DNA of 64,000 nt from Maylandia zebra (lineage: Eukaryota; Chordata; Actinopteri; Cichliformes; Cichlidae), in NCBI RefSeq assembly GCF_041146795.1, contig NC_135176.1, positions 17,247,786 through 17,311,785 on the forward strand, given 5' to 3'. The translations under genes were made by a program, and so were the position numbers. The notes beneath the pieces were generated by a model. The model saw nothing but the letters and a program-made list of their open reading frames with translations, searched no databases and was not told the origin of the DNA. Shown here piece by piece: positions 1 to 12,024 of the stretch (position 1 is the stretch's first letter; each line of letters opens with the position of its first letter).

Positions 1-667
1 GATGGTCTAGACTGGCAACTATTATTATATTGAACTCTGTTTGGCTTGAAGGTAAAACATTATTTTGGCACGTTTGTTTCAGTTAAAGTATTGTTGGGGA
101 ATTTTTTTCCACTTGTCAGAGTTGTGAAATCTGGAGTTGGGGCACTAAAACTTTGCTTGTATGGATTTATTTTTGTGTCTACATTCAGTCCCTTTTAATA
201 TTTTTCCCCTCCCTTCTTAATGTTGTCACTTTTAATGTCCACATCTTGTATGAATAGCTTAATTTTTACGGTGTTGTGTTAGAGTCTGTATTTTCTTTTT
301 TCCAGACAGTGACAGTTAATATTATAAGCACCTATGGCATCACATTAGAGATCGAATGCAAACATGTTCACCATGTAGACTAGACTCTTGAAATTATCAC
401 ATAATCTAGTCTAATGATGCAACCTGACAAGCTGTGATATAAGTCATCACTGCTCTCCATCCTGCATCACTGCTGTCTGTGGACATTGCAATGGTTTTTC
501 TGAGATTTCGTTTGCATCCTCCTATCTTGTTTCATATTTCAGTCATGGATTTTTTCCCTTTTGTCTCCTTTTCTGTTTGTTTCTTTTTCTGTTGTTGTTC
601 TTGTTGTGTTTGTCAACCCAACCCCCCACCCCCCCACCCCCACTCCCCCTCCTCCATCTCTGTGCAG

Positions 668-724
668 GCTGCAAAGCTGCAGTGGAGCTTAGATGAGAAG
701 GTAGGGAGCTCCAGAGGCACCAGG
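668..724 (+). other. possible upstream in-phase exon of arfip2
   Basis: A very pyrimidine-rich tract ending in TGTGCAG at 661-667 precedes an open stretch of exactly 57 bases. It ends at a GTGAGC donor and encodes about 19 residues starting AAKLQWSLDEK. A second donor (GTAGGG at 701) would give 33 bases. Both lengths are multiples of three, so the segment could be included before the phase-0 exon at 2307 without shifting frame. I do not recognise the peptide from known arfaptins, so this rests on splice-site shape alone. It could equally be a chance polypyrimidine/AG/GT combination in an intron. Confidence 0.2.
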
Positions 725-2306
725 GTGAGCAGGCCATTTGTGCATTTGCGTGTATGTTGTAGTATGGTGTGTAGTACTGCTCAGTGGTTTGACTTCAAGG
801 GGAATTAAATTGCCTTGCATCGCTGCACTGGTTTGTTTCACAAAATGTCAGATATTTGATCTTTAATTCAAACCACTGTGCAGCTTGCCTGGTAAACTTA
901 CTCCTACTAACTGTAGCTAGAAAGAGTCTCCAATGACTGACATGTTTCGTGGGATATCCGTCAATTTGAGATGTTATGCTCCATTTGATTATTAGATGCA
1001 AAGATGTCTAGTGTGTGTCGTTTTCGGTTGCCTAAGGTAGCCCAGATAGAGTGTGTGTGTGTGAGTGTGTGAGATGCCTAAATTTTTAGTGGGTGATGGT
1101 TAACAAAACAAGATTGTTCTGTTTTATACTAATGGTCTTTATTGTCATACTAATGCTGTGTTGTTGATGTGATTTTGCTTTACTTGTTTTGATGTGTAAG
1201 TCGGTGTTTATTACAAAAAAAAAGAAATATTTAATTCTGCAGGTCTGACTACAAGATGAGTCTTAAAAACCAGATAATGCCCTGAAGCAAAGCTTTCAGG
1301 ACATTAAAGATGGGTCAAATCAAAGCAGTTGTAATTTTTTTTTCTGACTCTAAGGTTGTATCGCATATGTTATGTGTTTGTTTACAAAGCGGAAATAGCC
1401 ATTTCCCTTGCAGGGCGTTATTCTGTAATTTCCTTATCACATACTGTGTAGTCTAAGCATGAGCATTTGAAAATGTGGGCTCCTTTGTTCCTTTTTTTTT
1501 TTTTTTTTTTTTTTAAATCGTCAGAAATAACAGAAAAAACAGACTTCCATTAAGTAACTCTGTTTATCTAAACTAAATGAGGCAAATGTTTAGCAACTTA
1601 TCAGATGTCCAATTGTTACATCCTTTAAGTTTTTAGATGATTTAACTCATAGTTAAATTACTTGATGTATGAAAAAGAGGCTTTCCTGCAGACATGAACA
1701 CATTTTCAGTCTTTTTTTAAGTTCTTAGGCTCCTTTTTTTCTCGATTTTCCTTCCTTATAATCCTACATATTTTTTAAACTGCTGATACTTCAGCAGGAA
1801 GTCAAACAAAAGAGAACCGCAGCTTAAACAAAACCCGAGGGAGAGAGTGGCTCATAATCCAACTCTGTTCCTAAGCCAAAACTTCAAAGAAGCCTCTGAT
1901 GGCGATTATAAGTAGAAAATTACTTATTTGTGCTTTTCCATAGATCACTGAAATCACTGTCTGGATTAAACTCTGAGTTTATTACAGCTGTGTATAGAAG
2001 TTCAAGTTTGCAGGAGATTCAGATCACTTGGATTAATTATTGACGGACATGTTAGTCATGTGTTTTCTGGTTTTTTTTTTTTAACACTTTCATACAGTTT
2101 TTCCATTTTGCTTCCTAACATTCCTCACGTGGTGTTTGTCTCACTGTCAGTGGATAACCTTTTGACTGAGGCTTTAGCCTATGTTATCTTAATTTGGCTC
2201 TCAAGTCACAATCTCCTTTCTGTATATTCCTTCCCCAACCCATCTTTTTATCCCGCCCATCCTTTTTCTTTTTTCTTTTTTTTTTTGTTAACATTACATT
2301 TTGCAG

Positions 2307-5300
2307 GACCTGCAGCAGGTGATGGTATCAGGTCCCAATCTCAACGAGACTAGCATTGTATCTGGGGGCTATGGAGGAACAGCAGAGGGCATTATCCCCA
2401 CCAGTTCAATCAAAGGTAGTGCTGCTTCACCCTTTGTTCCCATTACTCATTTGTGATGTTTTTGTCAGGCTCTGTACTGTCTCTGACTACCCACAAGATC
2501 ATGCTGCAATTAATGTATTATTACCTACTGACTGTGCTTTAAAAGGTAGTGCCTGTTGTTACTTACTGTTGTCTTTTTGCTTTGTATCACCTCTTTTTGT
2601 GCCAGCAAAACAAAGAAAGATTCATTATAGTTAAATAACATTTTACCAGCATACAACTGATGGCACCCAAATGACAAACACTGGCGACCGCCATCAGTAA
2701 ATGTCATTATTCACTGATGAGCTGGTTGCAGTCTACAACACTGATAACAGGGTTTGGGTGGTGTAGCTGTGCATTTCTAATACTGATTTTATGAAAGCAC
2801 ATTTTTCCATACGGTGATGCTTCTACTGGAAGTGCTGTGCATCGTAAAACATGTTCTTAAAATGCAGCTAAACCTGTTTGAAAACAAACGGTAGCCTTGA
2901 TAGCAAGAGTCATTTACCATCACATATGGCTGAGGAGGGGGGAAAAAGCAGTCCATGATTTATTAATGTTTTTTAAGCGGTAAGGTGATGGTGCAGAGGG
3001 CTTCAGCATGAAAACTCGAGCCTCTACACTGAAACGGAAATATCACCAAGGCCGTGCAATAGCCACAATGTTTGTACTTTTGTGAAAATAGTATTTTTTA
3101 TTTTTTGTTCCTTTGGCAACTAAAGAACCATTAAAAGAAATGACTTAATCCATGATGATGTTGTTTTTATGTATCTGATAATGGTGATCATAGATATTAC
3201 TGAAGCTGGCTTATCTGTCCTTTCATCAACCTTAAAAAGATTTTTAAGAATTTGTTTTGCAATAAGAGGAGCAGAGGTTGTTGTTGTTTCAAATGATGGT
3301 GCATATAAAGAAAGTTTTAGATGGAAATAGTTAAAACTTTATTTAATAAAATAATTCTTTATCCCTCCCTCTCTCACAGGCCCTGCTGTGCACTACAATG
3401 CTGAGTTTAACAAAAGGATCCCAGTTACAGGATTAGGTGCCTTAACCTTATTGTTGTTAATAATAGAGAGCTTATTTCCAAAATACTATTTCTTTTTTAC
3501 ATTTCGCATTGTTTTTACAGTTACATCTGTAAATGCCATTGACAAGGTTAGTTAGGGTAAAGTAAGGTGATTAAAGAAGATCTCAAGTGCATTAAAAGTG
3601 CATTTTGATAGCTCATTTTGGAAATATGCTCTGTGTAGAGTGTCCTTTTCTTTCTTTTTTTTAGGTGACTGGGAATTGACTTGTCTGCCCTTTTTCACCA
3701 GTTTTTCCTCTTTTTCAGTGGAAACAAGGGCATTGCACTTACATCTGCCTGCTGCTCTTTTTGTAGACACCTTGTGGCTTTTTCTATAACAGTATTTCTT
3801 TCTCATTTGTAGGTTTTGGGTTGGTTTCTCTTGTAAGGTGTGGGTGTGCACCCACTGAACCAAATCCATCTTCATGCTTATTAACTCACTCAAGGAGGTT
3901 GTTTTTTTTTTGTAGTGTGTGTGCCATTCTTTGTCCAAGTAGCTTGAAAAGTTTTAAATGAATTCTGATAAAACTCTGCGTGGGTGTAGAGGGGGTCGTG
4001 TTAATAATACAATAAAATTTGACTTGCATCCATCAAGGTCTACAAGGTCGTCTTAATAATTTATTGATCAAAACAAGTTATAATTTAGAAACTATTATTC
4101 TTACAAGTATCTTGTGTATTGTCAACACTAAGTATCATGTCACATTTGACCTCTGACCTTTCCTTCAAGGTCAAAAGATTGATCTGAAGTGATAATAATA
4201 TAATAATACGTATTAAAATTATTTTTCTTACTTCCATTATTTGCCTTTAAACATATAGTGAATGATATATGGGGATTGTAAGTGTCACGGTACTATAGAC
4301 TTCTGACCTCTTCTCTAAGGTCAAATAAGGTAAAACTTTCTTAAAATGCGTTATCCTAATCTGTTTATATTGGGAATGTTTAGGAAATTATACTGATGTG
4401 TGTAATCCATGCAAACATTTGTCATGCTACACTAATATGAATCTTACTGTACTATGAACATCTTAAAGTATGTTTTAAAAGACCAAAGAAAACAAAATGA
4501 ATATACACAAACTACAACCCTATTCCCATGAAAGTAAATACTGCCCCGAGAGTGAGCTCCCTTGGCTTGAGCTTTTTACATTTTACATTGTTAGTTTTTC
4601 CCATCTGCTGTTATTTAGTAAAAGCTTTAACCAGTCTGCTCCACACACAGCATCCTAGCAGTTAGTGTGACTGCAATTCAAACTCTGGTGATCATTGCTC
4701 ATTTCTCTGCATTGTTCACTGACTGTCATGTACTTAATGTTGCCTTTTCATCTTTGTACTTTTCTATTTTTGTGCTCCACCTTCTTTTTGCAATTCCCTC
4801 CTACATGCATGATTCTTATCCCTTTCTCCCTTTGTTTATCTTGTGGTCTTGTTTGCATCTCCCTGCATTTTCCCACATCTTCCTCGTACCTCGTTATTAT
4901 TCTACTTTTGACATTTTTCAACTGTTAACGACTGTTTAAAACATAAATATCAAATTACCCAAAATATTCCCTTAATTAGTAAAAACATGTAAATTCCACT
5001 CCCACTCCTTACCATAATGAATGCTCACTGTAAATCATTCTGTCGTCCAAACACCCATTTAACGTCATAGAGCTGCGTATGAAGGCCAGGCAAAGTAGCC
5101 GTCCTGCCATCTGTCCAGTCAAGGTACTGAGGAGGGAAAAATGATGTTCGCAGCCTCTACGTTGATTAATTAGATTGCCAATATAACAGTGTGAATATTG
5201 CAGTATTTCTTTAATCAGCTTCATAAAAAGGATTTGGTGTCTTCCAAAAAAATCTTGTTTTTCTGTTCTGCCAGTATTTCTATCCAGTTTAGTTTTAGTA

Positions 5301-7449
5301 TTTTCCTGCTCTGTAGTCACTCATTAACACTCTCTGATTTATGTTTAAGGGTTGGCCGTGGCTTACAGAATAACAGATGTTAAACAATCCTCAGTCTAAA
5401 CTTTCTTAGATCCTGGACACTTTCAGTGGTTAAAAAATCCAGTTTCATCTGATTTTGTATGGGGTAATTTTGCTGTCCAAGAAGGTTTTGCTTGTGTTCA
5501 TGTGTTTGTGTTACTATATCTGGGTGTTCCACCTCAGGTTCCAACATGCACCACAGCAGCAGCAGCTCATCAATGACGGCAGAGGAAACGACCCGCGGTG
5601 TGGCTGTGGAAAAGCTAGAAACAGTGAAGAAATGGGGTCTGAATACTTACAAGGTATCTGAGATTTTGTTATATTGACTGAGTAAAACTGTGATTAGCGA
5701 ATAGCGTTATTGTAAAATGGTAATTTTTCAAATTTAAATTTATTTTTGTGTAACTCATGTCTCTTTGTTCCTTCCCACCGTGTCATAGTGTACAAAGCAA
5801 ATGATCTCAGAGCGTTTCGGTCGGGGTTCCCGGACTGTGGACCTGGAGCTGGAGGCTCAGATTGAGGTGCTGAGAGACACTAAACGGAAATACGAGAATG
5901 TGCTACGACTGGCCAGAGCTCTGACCAACCATTTCTACAACATGGTGCAGACACAGCATGCGCTTGGCGACACTTTTGCTGACCTCAGTCAGAAATCTCC
6001 CGAGCTTCGGGTGAGATGTCACTTTGTATTTTAACTGTTTGTGGCTTTGTTGGTGAGCCACACTGATGCCAGTATGATTATTAGGTTTATTTTAGCCATT
6101 TAAAAACTTTTTTTTTTGTTGCTTACAGGATGAATTCGGTTACAATGCAGAGACTCAGAAGTTGCTGTGTAAGAACGGAGAGACTTTACTTGGTGCCATT
6201 AACTTCTTTGTGTCCAGCATCAATACGTTAGTCAACAAGACCATGGAGGACACCCTGATGACTATCAAGATGTATGAAAATGCAAGGTTAGTACATGGAG
6301 TACATAATTAAATCAGGGGCCTTAGCATTATTCTAAATGGATAACTGTGTTTCATACCTGCTCTTTGCGTAAATCTGAAGCTGCTTGCTAACAAATTTAC
6401 TATATCCACTTAAAAGATGGCAATAATGTCAGTAATGATGCATTCAGTGTGCTTCTACTGCCCTCCAGTGGCCAATATGATCTGTTAAAGTAGTTTAATA
6501 TAAAATATCTAAACTTTTATTTAATATATAATGTAAACAGTAATATTTTCAACTAGATAAATTATTACATTTATTAATGTGAAGAAATACACAGTTGGTT
6601 TAAGCAAGATTGGATGCAAACTGCATGTTGGCTGGTTGAATAAACCTCATCCCTCAGCAACTCTTAATTTAATGGTTGTGTCAAAATCGCCCATTAGCTG
6701 TGACCAGACCAACAGTTAGACCTTCGAGTCAATAGATCATTCGAATCATTAGGAAATATTTCTGAATGACCAGCTAAGGGGCAGAGTTGGCATATTATAT
6801 ATGAAACTGACAGATGAGAGAAATAACTTTTTTGATTTGTAGCTCTGAAAGAGAAACTGTTATTTTGTTTGATCCTTTATCTCCAAGGACCTCGCTAAAA
6901 ACTTCTATTTTAATTTTATTTATGATGAAATTTTAAAACAAAGCATTATTTTGTCAAGATTGTTGCACTGTATCATCTCCTCTCCTTTTGTGTACTTTTA
7001 GACTAGAGTATGATGCCTACCGGTCAGACCTTGAGGAACTGAGTATGGGTCCAAGAGATGCTGTAGCCATGGCCCGTATAGAAGCTGCTCAGCAACAGTA
7101 CCAAGTCCAAAAGGACAAGTACGAACGTCTTCGCTCAGATGTTGCCATTAAGCTCAAGTTTCTGGAGGAGAATAAGGTTAGAAGCATAATTACGTCATCA
7201 TGAACGAAAAAAACATCTTTATCCAGGTTTAATTTAAGTTCTGTCATTCATGATGTGCACAGACTAAATCCCTAACTCTCTGGTGTCTTTCAGGTGAAGG
7301 TGATGCATAAGCAGCTCCTTCTCTTCCATAATGCCATATCAGCATACTTTGCTGGCAACCAGCAGCAGCTTGAGCAAACGCTGAAGCAGTTCAATGTAAA
7401 GTTGAAGCCCCCAGGGGCTGACAAGCCCTCCTGGTTAGAAGAGCAATGA
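2307..7449 (+). CDS. arfip2: arfaptin-2 (Arf/Rac/Arl1-binding BAR protein), 5'-partial
   Basis: Coding exons are 2307-2415, 5538-5653, 5789-6010, 6129-6286, 7002-7176 and 7294-7449 (stop TGA), with an optional exon at 3380-3436. All are flanked by AG/GT and the phases agree, giving 311 residues. The first exon (about 33 residues in human) lies upstream of position 1. The N-terminal part reads [20 protein letters not shown], as in vertebrate arfaptin-2. The arfaptin-homology/BAR domain runs from [20 protein letters not shown] to the C terminus KPSWLEEQ and includes [36 protein letters not shown] and [38 protein letters not shown] and [12 protein letters not shown] favour ARFIP2 over ARFIP1. 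Arfaptins form crescent dimers at trans-Golgi membranes and bind Arl1, Arf and Rac GTPases. Which teleost co-orthologue (a or b) this is cannot be told. Exon 5789-6010 ends in Arg (ELR) where mammals have Gln. Confidence 0.95.
3380..3436 (+). CDS. arfip2: candidate 57-base cassette exon of arfip2
   Basis: A strong acceptor (CTCCCTCTCTCACAG) is followed by 57 open bases and a GTGCCT donor. The preceding arfip2 exon ends one base into a codon and the next exon starts with the remaining two bases. The insert keeps this phase exactly, adding 19 residues (about [18 protein letters not shown]) between SSIKG and SNMHH in the linker before the BAR domain. Skipping it also gives an open protein matching the shorter mammalian form. 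It is therefore probably alternatively spliced. The donor is weak (GTGCCT), which suits regulated use. The intron layout is seen; isoform use is inferred. Confidence 0.5.
   Translation, partial: ALLCTTMLSLTKGSQLQD
4020..4340 (+). repeat. diverged tandem duplication with two ER8 nuclear-receptor-like sites
   Basis: Within the arfip2 intron, everted half-sites TGACCT-(8)-AGGTCA occur at 4154-4173 and again at 4304-4323, exactly 150 bases apart. Surrounding sequence is loosely similar (GTGTCA upstream of each, AAGGTCAAA at each right half-site), suggesting an old tandem duplication. The first copy also has TGACCT at 4147-4152, forming a one-base-spaced direct repeat (DR1 on the minus strand), and TCAAGGTCA, an SF-1/ERR-type extended half-site. 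Function is inferred only. Confidence 0.45.
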
Positions 7450-7898
7450 GAGGCCCTCGCTGGACCTCCTGTAGCTTCCTTCTCAGCCAACAACTCCACC
7501 TGTTACCTGTTGAAACCCCCAATTTAACAGAGGACCACTACAGAGAGAAACAAAGAAATAACTGGTTAGATGAAGATTCAAGATGAATGCATGGCAGGAT
7601 GTTTGGACGGATGAATAACAGGGTATTAGTCGTGAATGAGCTAAGTGCAGCAGGAAACCAAGTGGCCAGTTTCATGAAGAGTCAGAGGGCTTTTAGTGCC
7701 TCTTTTCCCAATTTCCTTTTTTTCACTTTAACCTCTCTTTGTGCTTTGTTCCCTGAAAATCCTTTAACCGTTCCCTTCCCTCTCTTATACTTGACTCAAT
7801 CCCAATCTATCTCAACACTCTTTTGCTGTGTGAACTTGTTAGTCATGTTTATGGCCATCATTGTATTCCTCAAGTGCTCCCAGTTCTTAACTTAAACC

Positions 7899-7900
<2 letters not shown>

Positions 7901-7948
<48 letters not shown>
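7901..7948 (+). repeat. (AC)24 microsatellite
   Basis: An uninterrupted AC dinucleotide run of 48 bases in the arfip2 3' UTR. Confidence 0.98.
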
Positions 7949-7950
<2 letters not shown>

Positions 7951-10198
7951 AGATATCAGTAAACATCACTTCAAAACTCCCAGACCTTATCTCTCTCCTA
8001 GTGTGCCTCCTTATATATGAGCTGATCAGTTAAAAGAAAGCATGGCCTGAAGGAAGAAAGACAAGTTCATAAAAAAGGATTTCCATCCACACATGAAAGG
8101 GTTTTTACACTGTTCACTGGAATCTTCAAACTATCAAATCAATGTACATTTCAAATTTAAGTACTGTTTTATTTTTCAAATACATACGTGATTGTTTGTA
8201 GCACATTAAAAAAAAAAAACACACAATGTTGTGTTTAGCCATTTGGTTAATTTGGCATCTGATCTCCTTTTTTTTCTTAATTATTTTCCATCTGTTCAGC
8301 TGTACTGTATGTCTCGTGTTTAAAGTGAAGGAAGGTCTGCTGTTTGGGACAATATGTGCTGGTCTTCTGGATTACAAGCACCGCAGTGCTCGGTCTGTAA
8401 TTTTTACTCATAACATGAAAATCCTTTGACTTTGAATCTTATATGCAACAATCGTTGACGATTCCACAGCTTTCCAAAGTCATACTGGTTCAAGTCTTTA
8501 CTAATTTTATTTTATTTTCCCAAAGAGAAGAGAGAGGCCTGTTTGTTGAATGACAGGACTTAATATGTTTACATTGGTTAAGCCTGGAGCATCCCTGTGA
8601 GAGATGGGTATTTCAAGCAAACTTGACTGGATTCACTTAACCGGAAATAATAAATTTCACTCTCTTTTACATTTGCACATGGTACATTAATATGTGCATT
8701 TTTGATTTTTATTTTATCTTTTTAACGTTAACAAGGGCATGTTATTGGGTCATATCATTCAGTCCTGAAGCAGAACACATTCGTCTATAGTTACCTTTCT
8801 TCATACTGAAGATTACTGTAGCTGTCTGATATAACTCATACTAATATTTAAACCTCTTGTGATTAGTGGTTGGGGTTGGATGTAATAACACTAATGATCC
8901 ATCTGTGTTTTCTTAATGTAAACATTGTTATAGTAGTAAACAATCATCAGTCGTTGACAATTAAAATATAGCACATGTTGAACTTTTAATCATCACTGTA
9001 TCACGTTTATTATATTTTGAATTCAACGTGTTGTACACAAAATTATCCAGTTTAAGACATTTTGCAGACGACATGCTGAAATGAATTCCTTTACCAAACC
9101 AAATCTGTAATTGAGCTACTCAAAACAACCTCTAAATTTAGAAAGTGACGTGGCAAACCTCTGTCAACTTGAAGGGAGAACCTAATGTAGTGAATGTTTA
9201 ACCATGCTGCATTTAACTCATGGTAGCCTCTAGTGACAGATGGGAGTGCTCCACGAAACCTCCATCAGTTAATGGGTGACTTCTCTAGCTTCTTGTCCCT
9301 GCATTTGCATGACAGACAGCAAAGTATAGGTGCAGATATGTGCGCTCTCACTGATGTTGTGCTCTTTGCCTTCTGCGCGCTAGCTCGCATGGACTACGTC
9401 TGTTGATTTCAATTTTGGAAACGACTGAAGCAAAATCCACAACATTTCACTTTAAATGTGTACTCGTAAAGACAGCTTAGAAAAGCAAATGGTGAAATTC
9501 TAAAGTTTGTTTGGCTTCTGGTTTTTTTTGTTTTTTATTCCCCCCTGAATTTTATGAGTTTTGGCTAAAGAAGTCGTTCAGCATGACCCTGGCCTTTCTC
9601 GTGGCTAAAACTGCAGTTTCACTGGCCAGCTGCTGGTCTGTTTGACCATCACGAAGCAATATTAACAAGATGTGACTCCTCTTTTCCAAAAGCTGTCCTT
9701 TTGATATTCCTAACCCTTACACCAGACTGAATGGCAATAGGATTTGGTTTTGTTTCACTGTGGTAAATCCTCCCCTAAGTTTGGGGGAAAAAACACCAAC
9801 TGTGTGAAAAGTGGAAAACATTTGAAGTAACTTTTACTAGCAGCCTCGCTAGTCCTCTAGATTGTTGTCGAGAAAGATCAAGATTTATAAAATGAGATGT
9901 TTTATTTGTGTACAATCAATGTTTTCTAGGCTGAGCTGGTGTATTGTACTGTATGGATGATTGCAGACAAAATATTTATGATGATAAATGAAGTGGTGTC
10001 ATGGATTGATGTGATATTTTGCCTTCATTCCTCACTCACACCTGAACAGTCCTACCCCACCCCAAGGGAACTGAAATTAAAAGTACACATTTTCAAAAGC
10101 TTTGTCTTCATTTTATTCTGTTTTGTGTTGCACTAAGAGTGTGTGTGCATTTGTTTACTTCCTGAAAGTAGATGAAGAAGTAACTCTGGAATCGGCTG

Positions 10199-10204
10199 AA
10201 TAAA
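10199..10204 (+). promoter_or_regulatory. candidate distal polyadenylation signal of arfip2
   Basis: Canonical AATAAA about 2.75 kb after the arfip2 stop and just before a transposon-like terminal repeat at 10288. Usage is inferred from position. Confidence 0.35.
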
Positions 10205-10287
10205 CTTTAATAACCAGGTATTCAGGAAGTACCTTAACCATCATTTGTTCAAATTGCTCTACAGTTGGATTCTTTCTCAGAGTTACC

Positions 10288-11454
10288 TAAACTACTGTGC
10301 AAGTCTTGATCCACCTATCATTTCTCTATATTTTGATAGAAATGTGGAGATGGGTACAGCAAATTATTGAAAGTTACCCAAAGAATTACAGGCACCCTTC
10401 CACTGACACCATTTCTGATGAGGCTTTGGCAGAGGGCACTAAAGGGCCAGATGTATCTTGCAGCTCCTGTGGGATGTTGCACAGGACCCTGAAGCTCCCA
10501 GGCTTCTGGTAGAGGACCTGAGCTTGAATTATTATTATTTTATACATAATATATAATTATTTTTTTTTTAAAGAGATGACACTTGTTTGTTTCTTTTTTT
10601 TTTTAAAGAACACACTGCACACCATGATATAGGTCAAGTTTTTGGTTCATAACTCTTAATGGGTTTTTTTTTAGTCCCAGTTTTATGTGTAAAACTGTTA
10701 ATTTTGGTGGGGTTTTTTTGTAGATTCGTCTAAAGAACAGAATAAATGTGCTTTTGTGACCAACTGCTAGTAAAGTGTACAGAGTACATTTTAAAAATCA
10801 TTATTTGCCAAGTGTTCTGTTAAGGCTTGGCTAGAATGGGCCCAGCAAATGCTCCAATTTAGATGATTTTGGAAAATGTGAAAGAGGACTTAACTGTTAC
10901 AAGTTCTACTGTTTTTCCTACTGATAAAGACCATGACTGTTCATACTACACCAAAGTCATTAAGTGATGTTTTACACATTTCCAATTTAAGCCAAAAGAG
11001 TCAAGCTGACAGACTCGTTACTACAGTATCATTTTTTTTATCATGTGGAAAAAGTCAGACATTCTGTCTGAATTGTGCTTCTTTTTCTTATAGTATTGAT
11101 TGATTAGATGGTTAGTTAAAATTATGTATACTTACAGAAAGAGGGATTTCACTCGTCCAGCCCACATAAGATCAAAGTGGGTTGACATCTGTGGTGTAGA
11201 CAACGTTATCCCTTGGTTTGGTCCCTTTTTAATGCTTGAATGATACAGAGGTCAGTGTTAAGTGGCTTAAAAAGAACTGGACTGAATATGAATGAAAAAG
11301 CAGCCAATGTCTAAAACAAAACTTTGAAAAACCTTCAGAAAGTCTGGAAAACGTTTTGTCAAGTTCCTTTTAAAACATCTGAAGAAAGTCTGGCTCCTTA
11401 GAAGTAAAATATAAAGAAATAAGGGGTGGCTCAAGACATTTGAACAGTACTGTA
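10288..11454. mobile_element. about 1.17 kb terminal-inverted-repeat DNA transposon relic
   Basis: The left end (TAAACTACTGTGCAAGTCTTG, about 50 bases onward) is an imperfect inverted copy of the right end. Reading inward from 11454, the right end gives TACAGTACTGTTCAAATGTC and then a shared CTTGAG/T-CCACC and TTTCT-TATATTTT pattern. The ends are TA-initiated, which would suit a Tc1/mariner-type element, but no intact transposase is visible inside. The interior (10310-11390) has no long ORF. Family assignment is inference from end shape and recollection of similar teleost repeats. Confidence 0.55.
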
Positions 11455-11557
11455 TATCATTCATGATGTCAATGTATATAACAAACACATCCTTCAATTA
11501 ACCTTACTGTTAGAAATAGTCTGGCCTTGTTGATCACCAACTCCTACCAATCTCCTT

Positions 11558-11712
11558 TACCTATTCACAGTGGGCGTTCCCACATGGAAATCGGCTTGTA
11601 TTTGATTGGTGGAGGAGCTTCCCGCACCTGTGACTGCTGTTTGTCAGACTGCCTGCGTTCAGCAAAGGAACGAGGTCAAAACGGAGTGACGATTTTAAAA
11701 CAAAGTATTTAA
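11558..11712 (+). repeat. upstream copy of a duplicated promoter-like block
   Basis: This block starts at CACAG-TGGGCGTTCCC and includes an inverted CCAAT box (ATTGGTGG; ATTGG at 11605-11609), CACCTGTGACTGCTGTT and a closing ACGATTTTAAAACAAAG. The same elements occur in the same order about 472 bases downstream (12025-12196) at the 5' end of the formin gene: CACAG-AAGGGCGTTCCC, ATTGGTGG, CACCTGGGACAGCTGTT, ACGTTTTAAAAGCAAAAG. It is likely a diverged tandem duplication. It is followed by a poly-A run (11711-11729). Confidence 0.5.
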
Positions 11713-12024
11713 AAAAAAAAAAAAAAAAATCACGGTGAGTAAAAATGAAAGGGATGGCTTATAAACATGTACGTCCATAAATAAGTTAACTGCGACTTTC
11801 ATTGAATTCAACATCATTAATGTATTTTTTGAATTAGCTTTGATGGTGGTGATTTGGTTATCTAACATTGGTTGGTTTGTAAAAGCATTAACAAGCAGCT
11901 GTATTCTCCTGACCACCTACGTAATGCCTAATGGAAAAAAAACATGTTTAATAAATGCACTTAACCTGTTTTAATACAGTTCTTCTTGGCGTTTGAAGCA
12001 ATTAGGCTACCCATCTTCTCTCGC

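Larger units (their letters stand above)
7450..10215 (+). other. arfip2: arfip2 3' untranslated region
   Basis: No further splice-compatible coding sequence follows the arfip2 stop. The stretch is AT-rich with several AATAAA signals; a likely distal one is at 10199-10204 (CTGAATAAAC), with an earlier candidate near 8650. It contains an (AC)24 microsatellite. The true 3' end is not determined by sequence alone. Short ORFs here look like chance. Confidence 0.45.
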
